This document shows positions 47,585-55,622 of a DNA stretch of 57,666 bases, piece after piece. The position numbers were made by a program, and so were the translations under genes. Within the stretch, counting starts at the first letter, position 1. Every line of letters starts with the position of its first letter. This stretch comes from an uncultured Paraglaciecola sp. GTDB lineage: Bacteria; Pseudomonadota; Gammaproteobacteria; Enterobacterales; Alteromonadaceae. The stretch is from the NCBI RefSeq assembly GCF_913020055.1, contig NZ_CAJWCF010000011.1, positions 1-57,666 of the forward strand, in the 5' to 3' direction. The notes below the pieces were generated by a model. That model ran no database searches. It was given only the letters and a program-made list of their open reading frames with translations, and was not told the origin of the DNA.

Positions 47585-48520
47585 TTAATTTCTTGGTTCG
47601 AAATCGCTAGCTAGCAATTGTACCAAAATAGCGTTTTGTCCATGCATACGATTTTCAGCTTGTTGCATTAATAACGATGCTTCGCTGTCTATTAAACTGC
47701 CGCTGATTTCTAAATCTCTGTGAGCTGGTTGGCAATGTAATACATATTTTGCACCGGTTTTTTCCATCAAAGCTTCGTTAATTTCGTAACCAGCGAAGGT
47801 GTCTTTGATATCGGCCAATGGCGTTTCATCACCCATAGAAAGCCAAGTGTCTGTATATAAAACTTGTGAACCATTTGCGGCGTTAATGTCAGTGCTAACC
47901 GTTAGCTTTCCGCCGAACTGCTGTGCACGAGCTTGAGTCAGTTTTATGATGTTTTCGTCAACTTCATAACCTTCTGGTGTAATAACCACTACTTCACAGC
48001 CCAGTGCAACGCCCACTAACATAAGTGAATGGGTGACGTTATTACCGTCTCCGATGTAAGCCAGTTTTACTTTGCTTAGATCGTCGTAGTTTTCGCTGAT
48101 AGTTAAGTAGTCAGCGACCGCCTGACAAGGGTGATACATATCACACAAAGCATTGATGACTGGTACTTTGGCTGATTCAGCTAGTTGCTCTAACGTACTA
48201 TGCGCAAAGACCCGAGATACAATGGCATCTGCCCAGCAAGCTAAATTGGCGCCCATATCTTTTACGTCTTCTCTGCCAGCCAGTTTATTTGATTGGCTAT
48301 CAAGGTACACCATATGGCCCCCTAACTTATTGATACCAATGTCAAAACTGACTCGGGTGCGCAACGAAGGCTTTTCAAATAAGGCCACAATTGACTTGCC
48401 ATCTAAAGCAGTGCGATAACCCGCAGGGTTGTTTTTAATGGTTTTAGCCAAGGCTAACAAATTGTGTAATTGGTCTGCGGTCCAATCTTTAAATGAAAGA
48501 AGATCTTGTTTCATAATCAA
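47585..48520 (-). CDS. argF: Ornithine carbamoyltransferase
   Basis: 311 residues. Carbamoyl-phosphate site FEKPSLRTRVSFD (STRT-type loop reads SLRTR) and ornithine-side VLHCQPAHRD. Makes citrulline from ornithine. The start overlaps the argB end by four bases. Confidence 0.96.
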   Translation of the reverse strand: MIMKQDLLSFKDWTADQLHNLLALAKTIKNNPAGYRTALDGKSIVALFEKPSLRTRVSFDIGINKLGGHMVYLDSQSNKLAGREDVKDMGANLACWADAIVSRVFAHSTLEQLAESAKVPVINALCDMYHPCQAVADYLTISENYDDLSKVKLAYIGDGNNVTHSLMLVGVALGCEVVVITPEGYEVDENIIKLTQARAQQFGGKLTVSTDINAANGSQVLYTDTWLSMGDETPLADIKDTFAGYEINEALMEKTGAKYVLHCQPAHRDLEISGSLIDSEASLLMQQAENRMHGQNAILVQLLASDFEPRN

Positions 48521-49320
48521 GCCTTATGACTAAGTATGTTTATTTGGGATGAGATTTTGCTGCCTATTGCTTGGTGTTGCAACAAACCTAACAACTTTTC
48601 TGCATCTTTCCAGCTAGCAATAGTGACACTTCGTCCTAAGCTGTTGGCTGCTTCCAATGCTGCTTGTACTTTAACTATCATGCCATCACGGATCACATTT
48701 TCTGCGATTAGAGTGTCAATCTGTTGTGCATCTAATTGGTTAATTAAATTTTTGTTGGCATCTAACACACCAGGAACATCAGACAAAAGTAATAACTGGG
48801 CATCTAATAATTGGGCAATCACGGTGGCTGCTTGGTCAGCATTTACATTGAGTAGGTTGCCTTCACTATCCGCTCCAATTGAGCTGATAATGGGCAACAT
48901 TTGTGTGGCAGCCAAAGCTTTCAACAAAGTAGCATCACCAGGTTCAACTGAACCTACCGCGCCTAACTCTTCACGCATAACGGTTGCCTTACACATTTTT
49001 CCATCTAATAAACTAAGCCCTACTGGACTAATGCCTGCTTTGATGGCTAATCCGCAAAGCTGTTTATTCGCGGTACCAGCAAGCGCTCCTGTGATGAATG
49101 GCATATGTTCTTTAGGAGTAACACGCAAACCGTCTATTTTTTGACTGGTAAGATTAAGGGCAGACAATAAATCTTCAACCATTGCGCCGCCTCCATGGAC
49201 TAAGACCACAATATAACTTTTCTGTAATTCGCTAATGGTTGTTAGTAATGCCAAAGCGGCATCTTCGGCTTGCATAAATGCGCCGCCAACTTTAATAACC
49301 AGTATGTTTTTATTGCTCAT
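48517..49320 (-). CDS. argB: N-acetylglutamate kinase
   Basis: 267 residues of the amino-acid-kinase fold: ILVIKVGGAFMQ, VVLVHGGGAMVEDLL and the late LLSDVPGVLD. Its short length suggests the arginine-insensitive form, as in E. coli (inference). Phosphorylates N-acetylglutamate. Two bases separate its start from the argC stop. Confidence 0.95.
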   Translation of the reverse strand: MSNKNILVIKVGGAFMQAEDAALALLTTISELQKSYIVVLVHGGGAMVEDLLSALNLTSQKIDGLRVTPKEHMPFITGALAGTANKQLCGLAIKAGISPVGLSLLDGKMCKATVMREELGAVGSVEPGDATLLKALAATQMLPIISSIGADSEGNLLNVNADQAATVIAQLLDAQLLLLSDVPGVLDANKNLINQLDAQQIDTLIAENVIRDGMIVKVQAALEAANSLGRSVTIASWKDAEKLLGLLQHQAIGSKISSQINILSHKA

Positions 49321-49322
49321 AG

Positions 49323-50339
49323 TTAGTTGACTAATCCCATATGAGAGGCAAAACCAAAACGCAAGTTAGCGCATTGTAGTGCTTGAGAGGCTGCGCCTTT
49401 TAATAAGTTATCAATGGCACTGGTAACAACAAGGTAGCCGGTTTTTTCATCCAGTTTCCAGAATAGATCGCAGTAAGGTGTACCCACTACATCGTCTATT
49501 TTAGGCCAACTTTTTCTGAGCCTAACAATAGGGTTGCCTTGGTATGCCTGTTGATAAGCATCGGCAACTTGTTGAGCTGAAACATCGGTGGCTAGTTTTA
49601 CGGTAATTGTTGCCAAGATCCCGCGTTTAAAATTACCCAAATGTGGGGTGAAAATCACATCAGTGCCTAAATAATCTGCAATTTCTGGTTGGTGTCTGTG
49701 CCCCAACACTCCGTATGCCTGCAAGCTGACTTCAGTAAAACTACTATTTAATGCTGCCTTTCTACCTGCTCCCGATACACCTGATACCGCGTTGATAATA
49801 GGAAAGTGCGTAGAGTCAATTAAGCCATTTTGTTGAAGTGGTTTAAGGGCAGTTAAAGAGGCTGTTGGGTAACAACCTGGCACCGCAACCAAGTTGGCGC
49901 TACTGATCTGATCTTGATGCCAATCCGCTAGACCGTACACAGCTTGTGCTAGTAACTTATCTGCATGATGCTCAAAGCCGTAATACTCTGCGAATTTGTT
50001 TTTATCTTTGATCCTAAAGGCACCTGACAAGTCCATTATCACTGCTTTGTTACCACATAGTTCGTTCATCCATTTGTGGCTTGCTTCATGTGGTGTGGCT
50101 AAAAATATTAGATCGAAGCTTTCAGATAAGGTTGATAAGTTATCTTCATCTATTGGCTGAAGAGGCAAATCAATGGCGTTAAAAAACTTAGGATGTATTT
50201 CGCCCAAAGACTTCCACGCATCAACACTATTTGTAGAAACATACAATGCTGCTAATTCAAATTGGTTATGGCCGTGAACTAAAGCGGCCAACTCAGCGCC
50301 GGTATAACCACTGGCACCAATAATACAGGTTTTGATCAT
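49323..50339 (-). CDS. argC: N-acetyl-gamma-glutamyl-phosphate reductase
   Basis: 338 residues. IIGASGYTGAELAALVHGH (NADP site), the catalytic-Cys motif VAVPGCYPTASLTAL and VSGVSGAGR. Reduces acetylglutamyl phosphate to the semialdehyde. First structural gene of argCBFGHA, behind a leader of about 285 nt that contains a possible attenuator. Confidence 0.97.
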   Translation of the reverse strand: MIKTCIIGASGYTGAELAALVHGHNQFELAALYVSTNSVDAWKSLGEIHPKFFNAIDLPLQPIDEDNLSTLSESFDLIFLATPHEASHKWMNELCGNKAVIMDLSGAFRIKDKNKFAEYYGFEHHADKLLAQAVYGLADWHQDQISSANLVAVPGCYPTASLTALKPLQQNGLIDSTHFPIINAVSGVSGAGRKAALNSSFTEVSLQAYGVLGHRHQPEIADYLGTDVIFTPHLGNFKRGILATITVKLATDVSAQQVADAYQQAYQGNPIVRLRKSWPKIDDVVGTPYCDLFWKLDEKTGYLVVTSAIDNLLKGAASQALQCANLRFGFASHMGLVN

Positions 50340-50386
50340 AGGAAATTTCTCTGTTAGCTCATGGTGAGCGGTGTACTAATAATTGA

Positions 50387-50440
50387 GGTAAAAATAAAAA
50401 GCACTCTTTGTTCAAACTATATAGCTTAAAACAAAGAGTG
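50387..50440 (-). terminator. Terminator-like hairpin in the argC leader (candidate attenuator)
   Basis: On the minus strand, CACTCTTTGTT (50440-50430) pairs perfectly with AACAAAGAGTG (50412-50402) and is followed by CTTTTTATTTTT. This is an intrinsic-terminator layout placed 48 bp before the argC start, so it would stop transcription before the operon. An alternative stem uses TATAGCT (50447-50441) and AGCTATA (50426-50420), which cannot form together with the terminator as nested stems. Confidence 0.6.
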
Positions 50441-50461
50441 AGCTATACGCTACAGCGTCGA

Positions 50462-50527
50462 CTATCGTCGATAAAACATGCTGGCGAAGCTAGGCAGGGA
50501 AACAAACTGGAAAAAAAATAAGTACAT
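50462..50527 (-). CDS. Candidate arginine leader peptide, 21 codons ending Arg-Arg-stop
   Basis: A short frame starts at an ATG (MYLFFFQFV…), has a second in-frame ATG at 50479, and ends Phe-Tyr-Arg-Arg-stop with two CGA codons (50470-50465) just before TAG. Leader peptides rich in the regulated amino acid are the hallmark of ribosome-mediated attenuation. The Arg codons lie 15-40 bases ahead of the competing hairpins. Weak points: no good ribosome site upstream of either ATG, only two Arg codons, and no proof of translation. The codons also lie in a CGAC/GTCG mini-hairpin. Confidence 0.4.
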   Translation of the reverse strand: MYLFFFQFVSLPSFASMFYRR

Positions 50528-50650
50528 ATACGTTATCGAACCAAAACAAGTTAAAATAAAAAGTTATTACACTGAATCGACTATTTGATTTATTAGTCGT
50601 TTCTTATTGGTCTATAGAATGCCATGTGTTATATATTTATGCAATAATAG

Positions 50651-50664
50651 TGAATAATTATTTA
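50651..50664. promoter_or_regulatory. ARG box (ArgR operator), one mismatch
   Basis: TGAATAATTATTTA matches the ArgR half-site pair TGAATWWWWATTCA with a single change. It lies directly before the argE start and overlaps the likely -35 of the argC promoter, so ArgR could repress both directions. A second box 21 bp away (50628-50645) matches only in half. Confidence 0.6.
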
Positions 50665-50669
50665 ATTGG

Positions 50670-51821
50670 ATGGTTATGCCAAATTTATCTTTCTTAGAAC
50701 ACTACGAAACTATCATTAATAGCCCGTCTATTAGCGCTTTTGATGAAAAAATAGATCAGACCAATAGGCCACTTATTGACATACTATCAGGCTGGTTTAG
50801 CGATCTTGGATTTACAATAACTATTCAGAAAGTGCCCGAGACTCGAAACAAATTTAATATGTTAGCCAAAATGGGTAGCGGAGAAGGGGGATTGTTGCTT
50901 TGCGGTCACTCGGACACAGTGCCCTTTGATGAGGGCAGTTGGCAATCTGATCCTTTTAAGGTGAAACAAGAAGATGGAAAACTCTTTGGTTTGGGCAGTT
51001 GTGATATGAAAGGTTTTTTTGCTTTTATTCTTGAAGCATTAAAAACTATTCCCCTAAATAAATTGAACAAACCTTTGTATATATTGGCCACGGCAGATGA
51101 AGAAACGTCTATGGCAGGCGCTCGCTTTTTTGCTCAACAACAATTGATAAAACCCAATATGGCGATTATTGGTGAACCGACTGAGCTCATACCTATCTAT
51201 AAACATAAAGGGCATATCGCTCAAAGTTTAAATATTCAGGGTAAGGCAGGGCATTCTAGTGATCCTGATAAAGGTGTGAATGCCATCGAAATTATGTATC
51301 AGGCCATTGGTCAACTGATGGACTTGCAGACTAATTTAAAAACTAAGTTTCATGACGATGCTTTTAGTGTGCCCCATGTGACCATGAATTTAGGCCATAT
51401 TCATGGTGGAGATGGTGAAAACCGGATCTGTGGACATTGTAAATTAAACTTTGATATGCGCGCTGTACCTGAGCTAAACGATGAACAGGCCCTTGCCATG
51501 ATTGATGAGGCTTTGGCGCCAGTATTTGCTAAATATCCCAACCGTTTAAGTTTGGATTTGATGTACCCCACTGCGCCCGCTTTTGCCTGTCGCGATGAGC
51601 AAAATATTTTAGCGTTGGCTGAACAACTTACAGGTAAAAAATACCAAAGTGCCAACTACGCCACTGAAGCACCTTTTATCAATCAATTAGGTTGCGATAC
51701 TATTGTTTTGGGGCCTGGCAGTATAGAACAAGCTCATCAACCTGATGAGTATATTTCTTTGGATTACGTTAATCCTACCGTTGTCATTTTGCAGCAAATG
51801 ATCAACAAGGTGTGTTTTTAA
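50670..51821 (+). CDS. argE: Acetylornithine deacetylase
   Basis: 383 residues of the M20 metallopeptidase family. LLCGHSDTVPFDEG (metal ligand His80, then Asp82), GSCDMKGFFAF, ATADEETSMAGA and GEPTELIP give the di-metal site. Removes acetate from N-acetylornithine, so this organism uses the linear pathway, in keeping with a separate argA. Two ATGs two codons apart are possible; the second (50676) has GGA nearer. Divergent from argC. Confidence 0.95.
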   Translation: MVMPNLSFLEHYETIINSPSISAFDEKIDQTNRPLIDILSGWFSDLGFTITIQKVPETRNKFNMLAKMGSGEGGLLLCGHSDTVPFDEGSWQSDPFKVKQEDGKLFGLGSCDMKGFFAFILEALKTIPLNKLNKPLYILATADEETSMAGARFFAQQQLIKPNMAIIGEPTELIPIYKHKGHIAQSLNIQGKAGHSSDPDKGVNAIEIMYQAIGQLMDLQTNLKTKFHDDAFSVPHVTMNLGHIHGGDGENRICGHCKLNFDMRAVPELNDEQALAMIDEALAPVFAKYPNRLSLDLMYPTAPAFACRDEQNILALAEQLTGKKYQSANYATEAPFINQLGCDTIVLGPGSIEQAHQPDEYISLDYVNPTVVILQQMINKVCF

Positions 51822-51878
51822 TTTAACTGATTGTTAGGCTAATTATTTTTCAAATATCGTCATAAGGTTTCATTCAAG

Positions 51879-52286
51879 ATGCAAAAAACTATAGCATTGG
51901 TTGCTCACGACCATAAAAAACCAGATTTAGTGAAATGGTCATTGGCGCACAAAACTGAATTAACTAAACATAAATTAGTCGCAACAGGTACAACCGGTGG
52001 CATATTACAAAAAGAGTTAGATTTAGACATTCACTGTTTCAAAAGTGGTCCGTTAGGTGGGGATCAACAAATAGGCGCGTTAATAGCAGAGGGTAAACTA
52101 GATTGTTTGATATTTTTCTGGGATCCGTTAAACCCCGCTCCTCATGATCCTGATGTCAAAGCGTTACTTAGGTTATGTTCTGTATGGAATCTACCGGTTG
52201 CTTGCAATGTCTCTACAGCTGACATGTTGCTCACTTCGCCGCTATTTATAAATAACGACTACCAACGAGATATCCCTGACTTATAA
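51879..52286 (+). CDS. mgsA: Methylglyoxal synthase
   Basis: 135 residues, slightly shorter at both ends than E. coli MgsA (152). Core motifs are intact: [40 protein letters not shown] and [21 protein letters not shown], holding the catalytic Asp residues and the phosphate site. Converts dihydroxyacetone phosphate to methylglyoxal when phosphate is scarce. It ends at a hairpin shared with the next, convergent gene. Confidence 0.95.
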   Translation: MQKTIALVAHDHKKPDLVKWSLAHKTELTKHKLVATGTTGGILQKELDLDIHCFKSGPLGGDQQIGALIAEGKLDCLIFFWDPLNPAPHDPDVKALLRLCSVWNLPVACNVSTADMLLTSPLFINNDYQRDIPDL

Positions 52287-52290
52287 AACT

Positions 52291-52317
52291 ACAGGGCATA
52301 ATTAATTTATGCCCTGT
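52291..52317. terminator. Hairpin between convergent mgsA and the GH15-like gene
   Basis: ACAGGGCATAA and TTATGCCCTGT pair perfectly over 11 bp around a five-base loop. U-runs are weak on both sides (GTTGTT on plus), but the place between two convergent stops supports a terminator. Confidence 0.65.
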
Positions 52318-52333
52318 GTTGTTAATTGCATGA

Positions 52334-55300
52334 CTAGTTATGCTCTACTGGCCTGACAGTTAATAAGTGATTTAACGCTGAAATGATAAAGGTTGTACTA
52401 CGAGCTGGCGATTGTTGGTAAAAACGCTCCCAAGCATGACTTTTATGTTCATCGTAGTGTGATTGCCTTTCTGGAAATTCTTCGATATATGCCAGATTAA
52501 CGGCATGACCTATAGTCACGTCAATGACGATCGCTTCTTCCACTATTAAGCTAGGATTTTGTTCGAAGAAACTGGCTAAGGCGATAAGAGTTTCAATAGT
52601 AAGTTGACGATATTCGGCTGAGTGAATATTGTTAAACATATGTTCGATTAATAACGCGAAAGCTTTTTCTCCTTCGGTCATATCACTCAACACTAAGTCA
52701 CTACTGATACGGTTCCGCTTATCCATTTTATTGCCAATAACAAGGCCACTAGTGTGTTTCAATACACTCCAAATTTGGGCTAAAAACTCTGCCGAACGAC
52801 GATCGAGTATACCTTGATGTTGTCGCCAATCCAGCCAACCATCTTCCGGCGTTTCTAGCTGCTCTAAGCCCAGGTTTTGCTGCCAGTTTAGGTGTTCAGT
52901 ATTACCCTGTGCATGTAATGTTTCGAGTTTTTGTGGCAGGTCGGATAAGCTTTGATAATTTTCCAGCACTGCTTCTAAACGTGATTGAATTTCTGATGGC
53001 GGCATGTCCATCAAAATTTCGTAGGCATCATCAGTTGTGGTGTTGTGTTCTCGAGTAATTTGACTGGTTAGCAGAATGATCAACAGACTGACGCGTAAGG
53101 TTAATAATTCGCTAAATAACGCAGGCTTGGCTTTAATCAATAGACCCAGGTAAAGTAGAACTTCTTGGGTTAGGACTTGATCACGCACATCTTCACGGCA
53201 ATATAGCACAATACGTTGCATCAGCTCTTCGTCTGCTAAAGGGCGCGTGATCAGCGATTCGTCATGATAAGAACGGCCTACCTGAATAAACTTTTGTGCG
53301 ACTAATAAGTCGCTAACCGCTAGGCCTATATCGCCATCAATTTTGCCCTGTAATCCAGATGCTTGTCGCAACACTGACCACAGTCTTAGTCGTCCAGCTT
53401 GGGTATACACTTCTTCAATTAAGTCGTGCAAGCTTCGCTGTTGATTATGGATGTGAATTTTAGTGTCAATCGATTGAAGCTCAACGAGTTTAGTCAGAAG
53501 CGCTATTTGTTCATAAAGATTCGTCGCTTGGCCCAGCCCAGCTTCTAATATGTTAGTTTCTTTTTGCAAGGCGATTTCAAGTTCTTCACTTGGTGATAAT
53601 TGTTTGTGCTCACCCGCTAAGGTCAAAACACAAGATTGAGATAACAAACTAGCTAATGGCTGTTCGGGTAAAATTAGGTCTTTTAGGTGCTCGACATGTT
53701 CAACCGCTGCGGTATTGATTAATTGAGCCATAATGTCGTGCCTAACAGGAATGCCGTCAACTTCACCGCTGGCAATCTCTTTCATTAAGGCATAAAAGGT
53801 AGTGCGATCGGTATCCAACAAATTGTGAGTGAGTAGTACAGTGACAGTTGGTCGACCCAACTCAGTCCAATTGCGGTGTAAATAACTCAGTTCTGATTTA
53901 AAGCGACGCACCAAAAATTCAATATCATAACCTAGAAAAAAGTCTCTTTGGATGAAACACGGAGTCAGGCATATTGCCCTTTGTTTGCCCATCATATACA
54001 CACGGCTGGTGGTTAAGCTTTTTAGCTTTCTGGGCGTTCGTCCAGAAAGACCCAAGGCATCACATTTACCAATTTGTGCGTGAATGCTGGCAATATCTTC
54101 AGGACGATAAACCTGTACAGGAGAAATATCTTCAAGAGTTTGAGTTTGCACGCCATAAGCTTCTAACTCTTGTTGCAATATTTGATCTTCAGCCAAAAAC
54201 ATAAGCTGTACCACAGGTTTTTTAGGTATTTTATGCTGCCTGCGCCCAAGTGGATCCAAATCCCCCGGACGTAACAAACCGTCTTCGAGTAGACAGCCTA
54301 GCAAATATAAACTCTGTGCCCATACAAGTGGCACGTTGTCGTTGGGGATACGCTTTTGTGAGCCTGGTTCAAGACGTTCTTGTTCAACACACTCTTCGGC
54401 GACAAAATACAACTCTGGCAGCAACTTTTGACCATTTTGCTCGACTAAAACAGCATCAAGACGTGCGCGGTAATGACTTATTTGTTGTGTATCATCGCGA
54501 AAAATCGCGTCTAAATATAGATAGGTGTAAAACAGTGGCCATTCTGATTCGATATGTTCAAACTGCTTTAGCTCTTGTTCTTCGTAATGCAAGCGGCCTT
54601 CATCTTCGAGAGATGTTTGATGGCCATCACGTAAAAAACGTTTCAGTCCGTAGTTGCCCTCTAGTTTCGTAATGATATCGTTGCGTACTTTATCTGCCAG
54701 TGCTGGGTCATCGACAGCAAAAGCTGGATAACCCACTATGCTCAGCAGCGCTGCATCTGTCTCTTTGGTATTAGACTCACGCGGCAACATAGTGGTTAAA
54801 GTAATATTAGATTGAGCTATGTTATCGGGAATGACATGGATAACACTCGACTGTGAGCCTTTGGCGCCAAAAAGGTTAAAACCAGACAGTGCCTCAAGTG
54901 CCGCTTTGGCCATACCTAGCGAGCTGGCATTAAGCTCAACGTTACCACTGTTGCTTTTAGCGCCTCGTTCCCAAATACCAAAATCTGGCGTGCGATACGC
55001 TCGTTCAATGTAATACACTAAATTTTGTACGAAACTGACTTCTTCATCAGTCCATATAATTTCTAATCCTGAAGCAATCATTTGCGCTAACGTCAATAAA
55101 AATACCGAGGTCGCATCAACTTGTAAATGCCCCCATTCATCATCACCTACAACACTTTCACCGGTAGCAGTGTCATATTTGGCATGTAACGCGTCTATTG
55201 GCTGACGGCTTTTCTTAAACTTTTCGACTTTACTTGATTGCGCCATCATCGAACGTAATAAAGCGCGCATTAATTTAACGGTACGTTGCTGGAGCTCGAA

Positions 55301-55528
55301 ACCTCGCCCTCCATCATCGTCTAAGTTGCGATAGGCTAGTGCAAGCCCCCATACAGCCAAAATACTGTATACATTGTCGCGCACCCAAGCGTCTTGGTAA
55401 TTGCCATGCACAGTGACAGCCGTGCTGGCGGGAAGTAATCCAGAGATTGGATGTTGTTTGTCCAGAATGACCGATTGAATTTGGCCATAGTATTGGTCAA
55501 GACGACTACGTAATTCGATGTCTTGCAT
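52334..55528 (-). CDS. Glycoside-hydrolase-15-like protein related to phosphorylase kinase alpha/beta subunits
   Basis: 1064 residues, no signal peptide, cytosolic. The N-terminal ~400 residues resemble GH15 glucoamylase folds: GLLPASTAVTVHGNYQDAWVRDNVYS, DDEWGHLQVDATSVFLLTLAQ, DFGIWERGAKSNSG and SLGMAKAALEAL. The whole layout, with a long helical C-terminal part, matches the eukaryotic phosphorylase-kinase regulatory subunit family, whose bacterial members are called GH15-like. Whether it hydrolyses a glucan or only binds one is unknown. A role in glycogen or oligosaccharide handling is inferred. It is followed and preceded by terminators, so it stands alone. Confidence 0.82.
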   Translation of the reverse strand: MQDIELRSRLDQYYGQIQSVILDKQHPISGLLPASTAVTVHGNYQDAWVRDNVYSILAVWGLALAYRNLDDDGGRGFELQQRTVKLMRALLRSMMAQSSKVEKFKKSRQPIDALHAKYDTATGESVVGDDEWGHLQVDATSVFLLTLAQMIASGLEIIWTDEEVSFVQNLVYYIERAYRTPDFGIWERGAKSNSGNVELNASSLGMAKAALEALSGFNLFGAKGSQSSVIHVIPDNIAQSNITLTTMLPRESNTKETDAALLSIVGYPAFAVDDPALADKVRNDIITKLEGNYGLKRFLRDGHQTSLEDEGRLHYEEQELKQFEHIESEWPLFYTYLYLDAIFRDDTQQISHYRARLDAVLVEQNGQKLLPELYFVAEECVEQERLEPGSQKRIPNDNVPLVWAQSLYLLGCLLEDGLLRPGDLDPLGRRQHKIPKKPVVQLMFLAEDQILQQELEAYGVQTQTLEDISPVQVYRPEDIASIHAQIGKCDALGLSGRTPRKLKSLTTSRVYMMGKQRAICLTPCFIQRDFFLGYDIEFLVRRFKSELSYLHRNWTELGRPTVTVLLTHNLLDTDRTTFYALMKEIASGEVDGIPVRHDIMAQLINTAAVEHVEHLKDLILPEQPLASLLSQSCVLTLAGEHKQLSPSEELEIALQKETNILEAGLGQATNLYEQIALLTKLVELQSIDTKIHIHNQQRSLHDLIEEVYTQAGRLRLWSVLRQASGLQGKIDGDIGLAVSDLLVAQKFIQVGRSYHDESLITRPLADEELMQRIVLYCREDVRDQVLTQEVLLYLGLLIKAKPALFSELLTLRVSLLIILLTSQITREHNTTTDDAYEILMDMPPSEIQSRLEAVLENYQSLSDLPQKLETLHAQGNTEHLNWQQNLGLEQLETPEDGWLDWRQHQGILDRRSAEFLAQIWSVLKHTSGLVIGNKMDKRNRISSDLVLSDMTEGEKAFALLIEHMFNNIHSAEYRQLTIETLIALASFFEQNPSLIVEEAIVIDVTIGHAVNLAYIEEFPERQSHYDEHKSHAWERFYQQSPARSTTFIISALNHLLTVRPVEHN

Positions 55529-55552
55529 AATGGCTCCTAGTGGCCCGAATAA

Positions 55553-55597
55553 ATAAAAAAGGTAAAGCCAAAGGTCAACAGACCTTTGGCTTTACCT
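55553..55597 (-). terminator. Strong intrinsic terminator of the DUF885 gene
   Basis: GGTAAAGCCAAAGGTC and its exact inverse pair over 16 bp around AACA. On the minus strand it is followed by TTTTTTATTTATT. It separates the DUF885 gene from the GH15-like gene. Confidence 0.93.
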
Positions 55598-55622
55598 AAA
55601 TTATTGATCGCTAATGGTGTTA

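Larger units (their letters stand above)
50340..50669. other. argC-argE divergent control region
   Basis: 330 bp without a standard gene. From the argC side it holds the terminator-like hairpin, the competing stem, the 21-codon leader frame, an inverted repeat CGACTA/TAGTCG (50578-50583 and 50594-50599), a possible argC promoter (TTCACT and TATAAC on the minus strand, near 50630-50656) and an ARG box next to argE. Confidence 0.6.

Noticed and set aside
48536-49144. Plus-strand 202-codon open frame opposite argB.
   Set aside because: Mirror of the argB reading frame; argB itself has clear kinase motifs and operon context.
54250-54672. Plus-strand 140-codon open frame inside the GH15-like gene.
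   Set aside because: It is the shadow of a long, well-supported gene in the opposite strand, with no family features or ribosome site.
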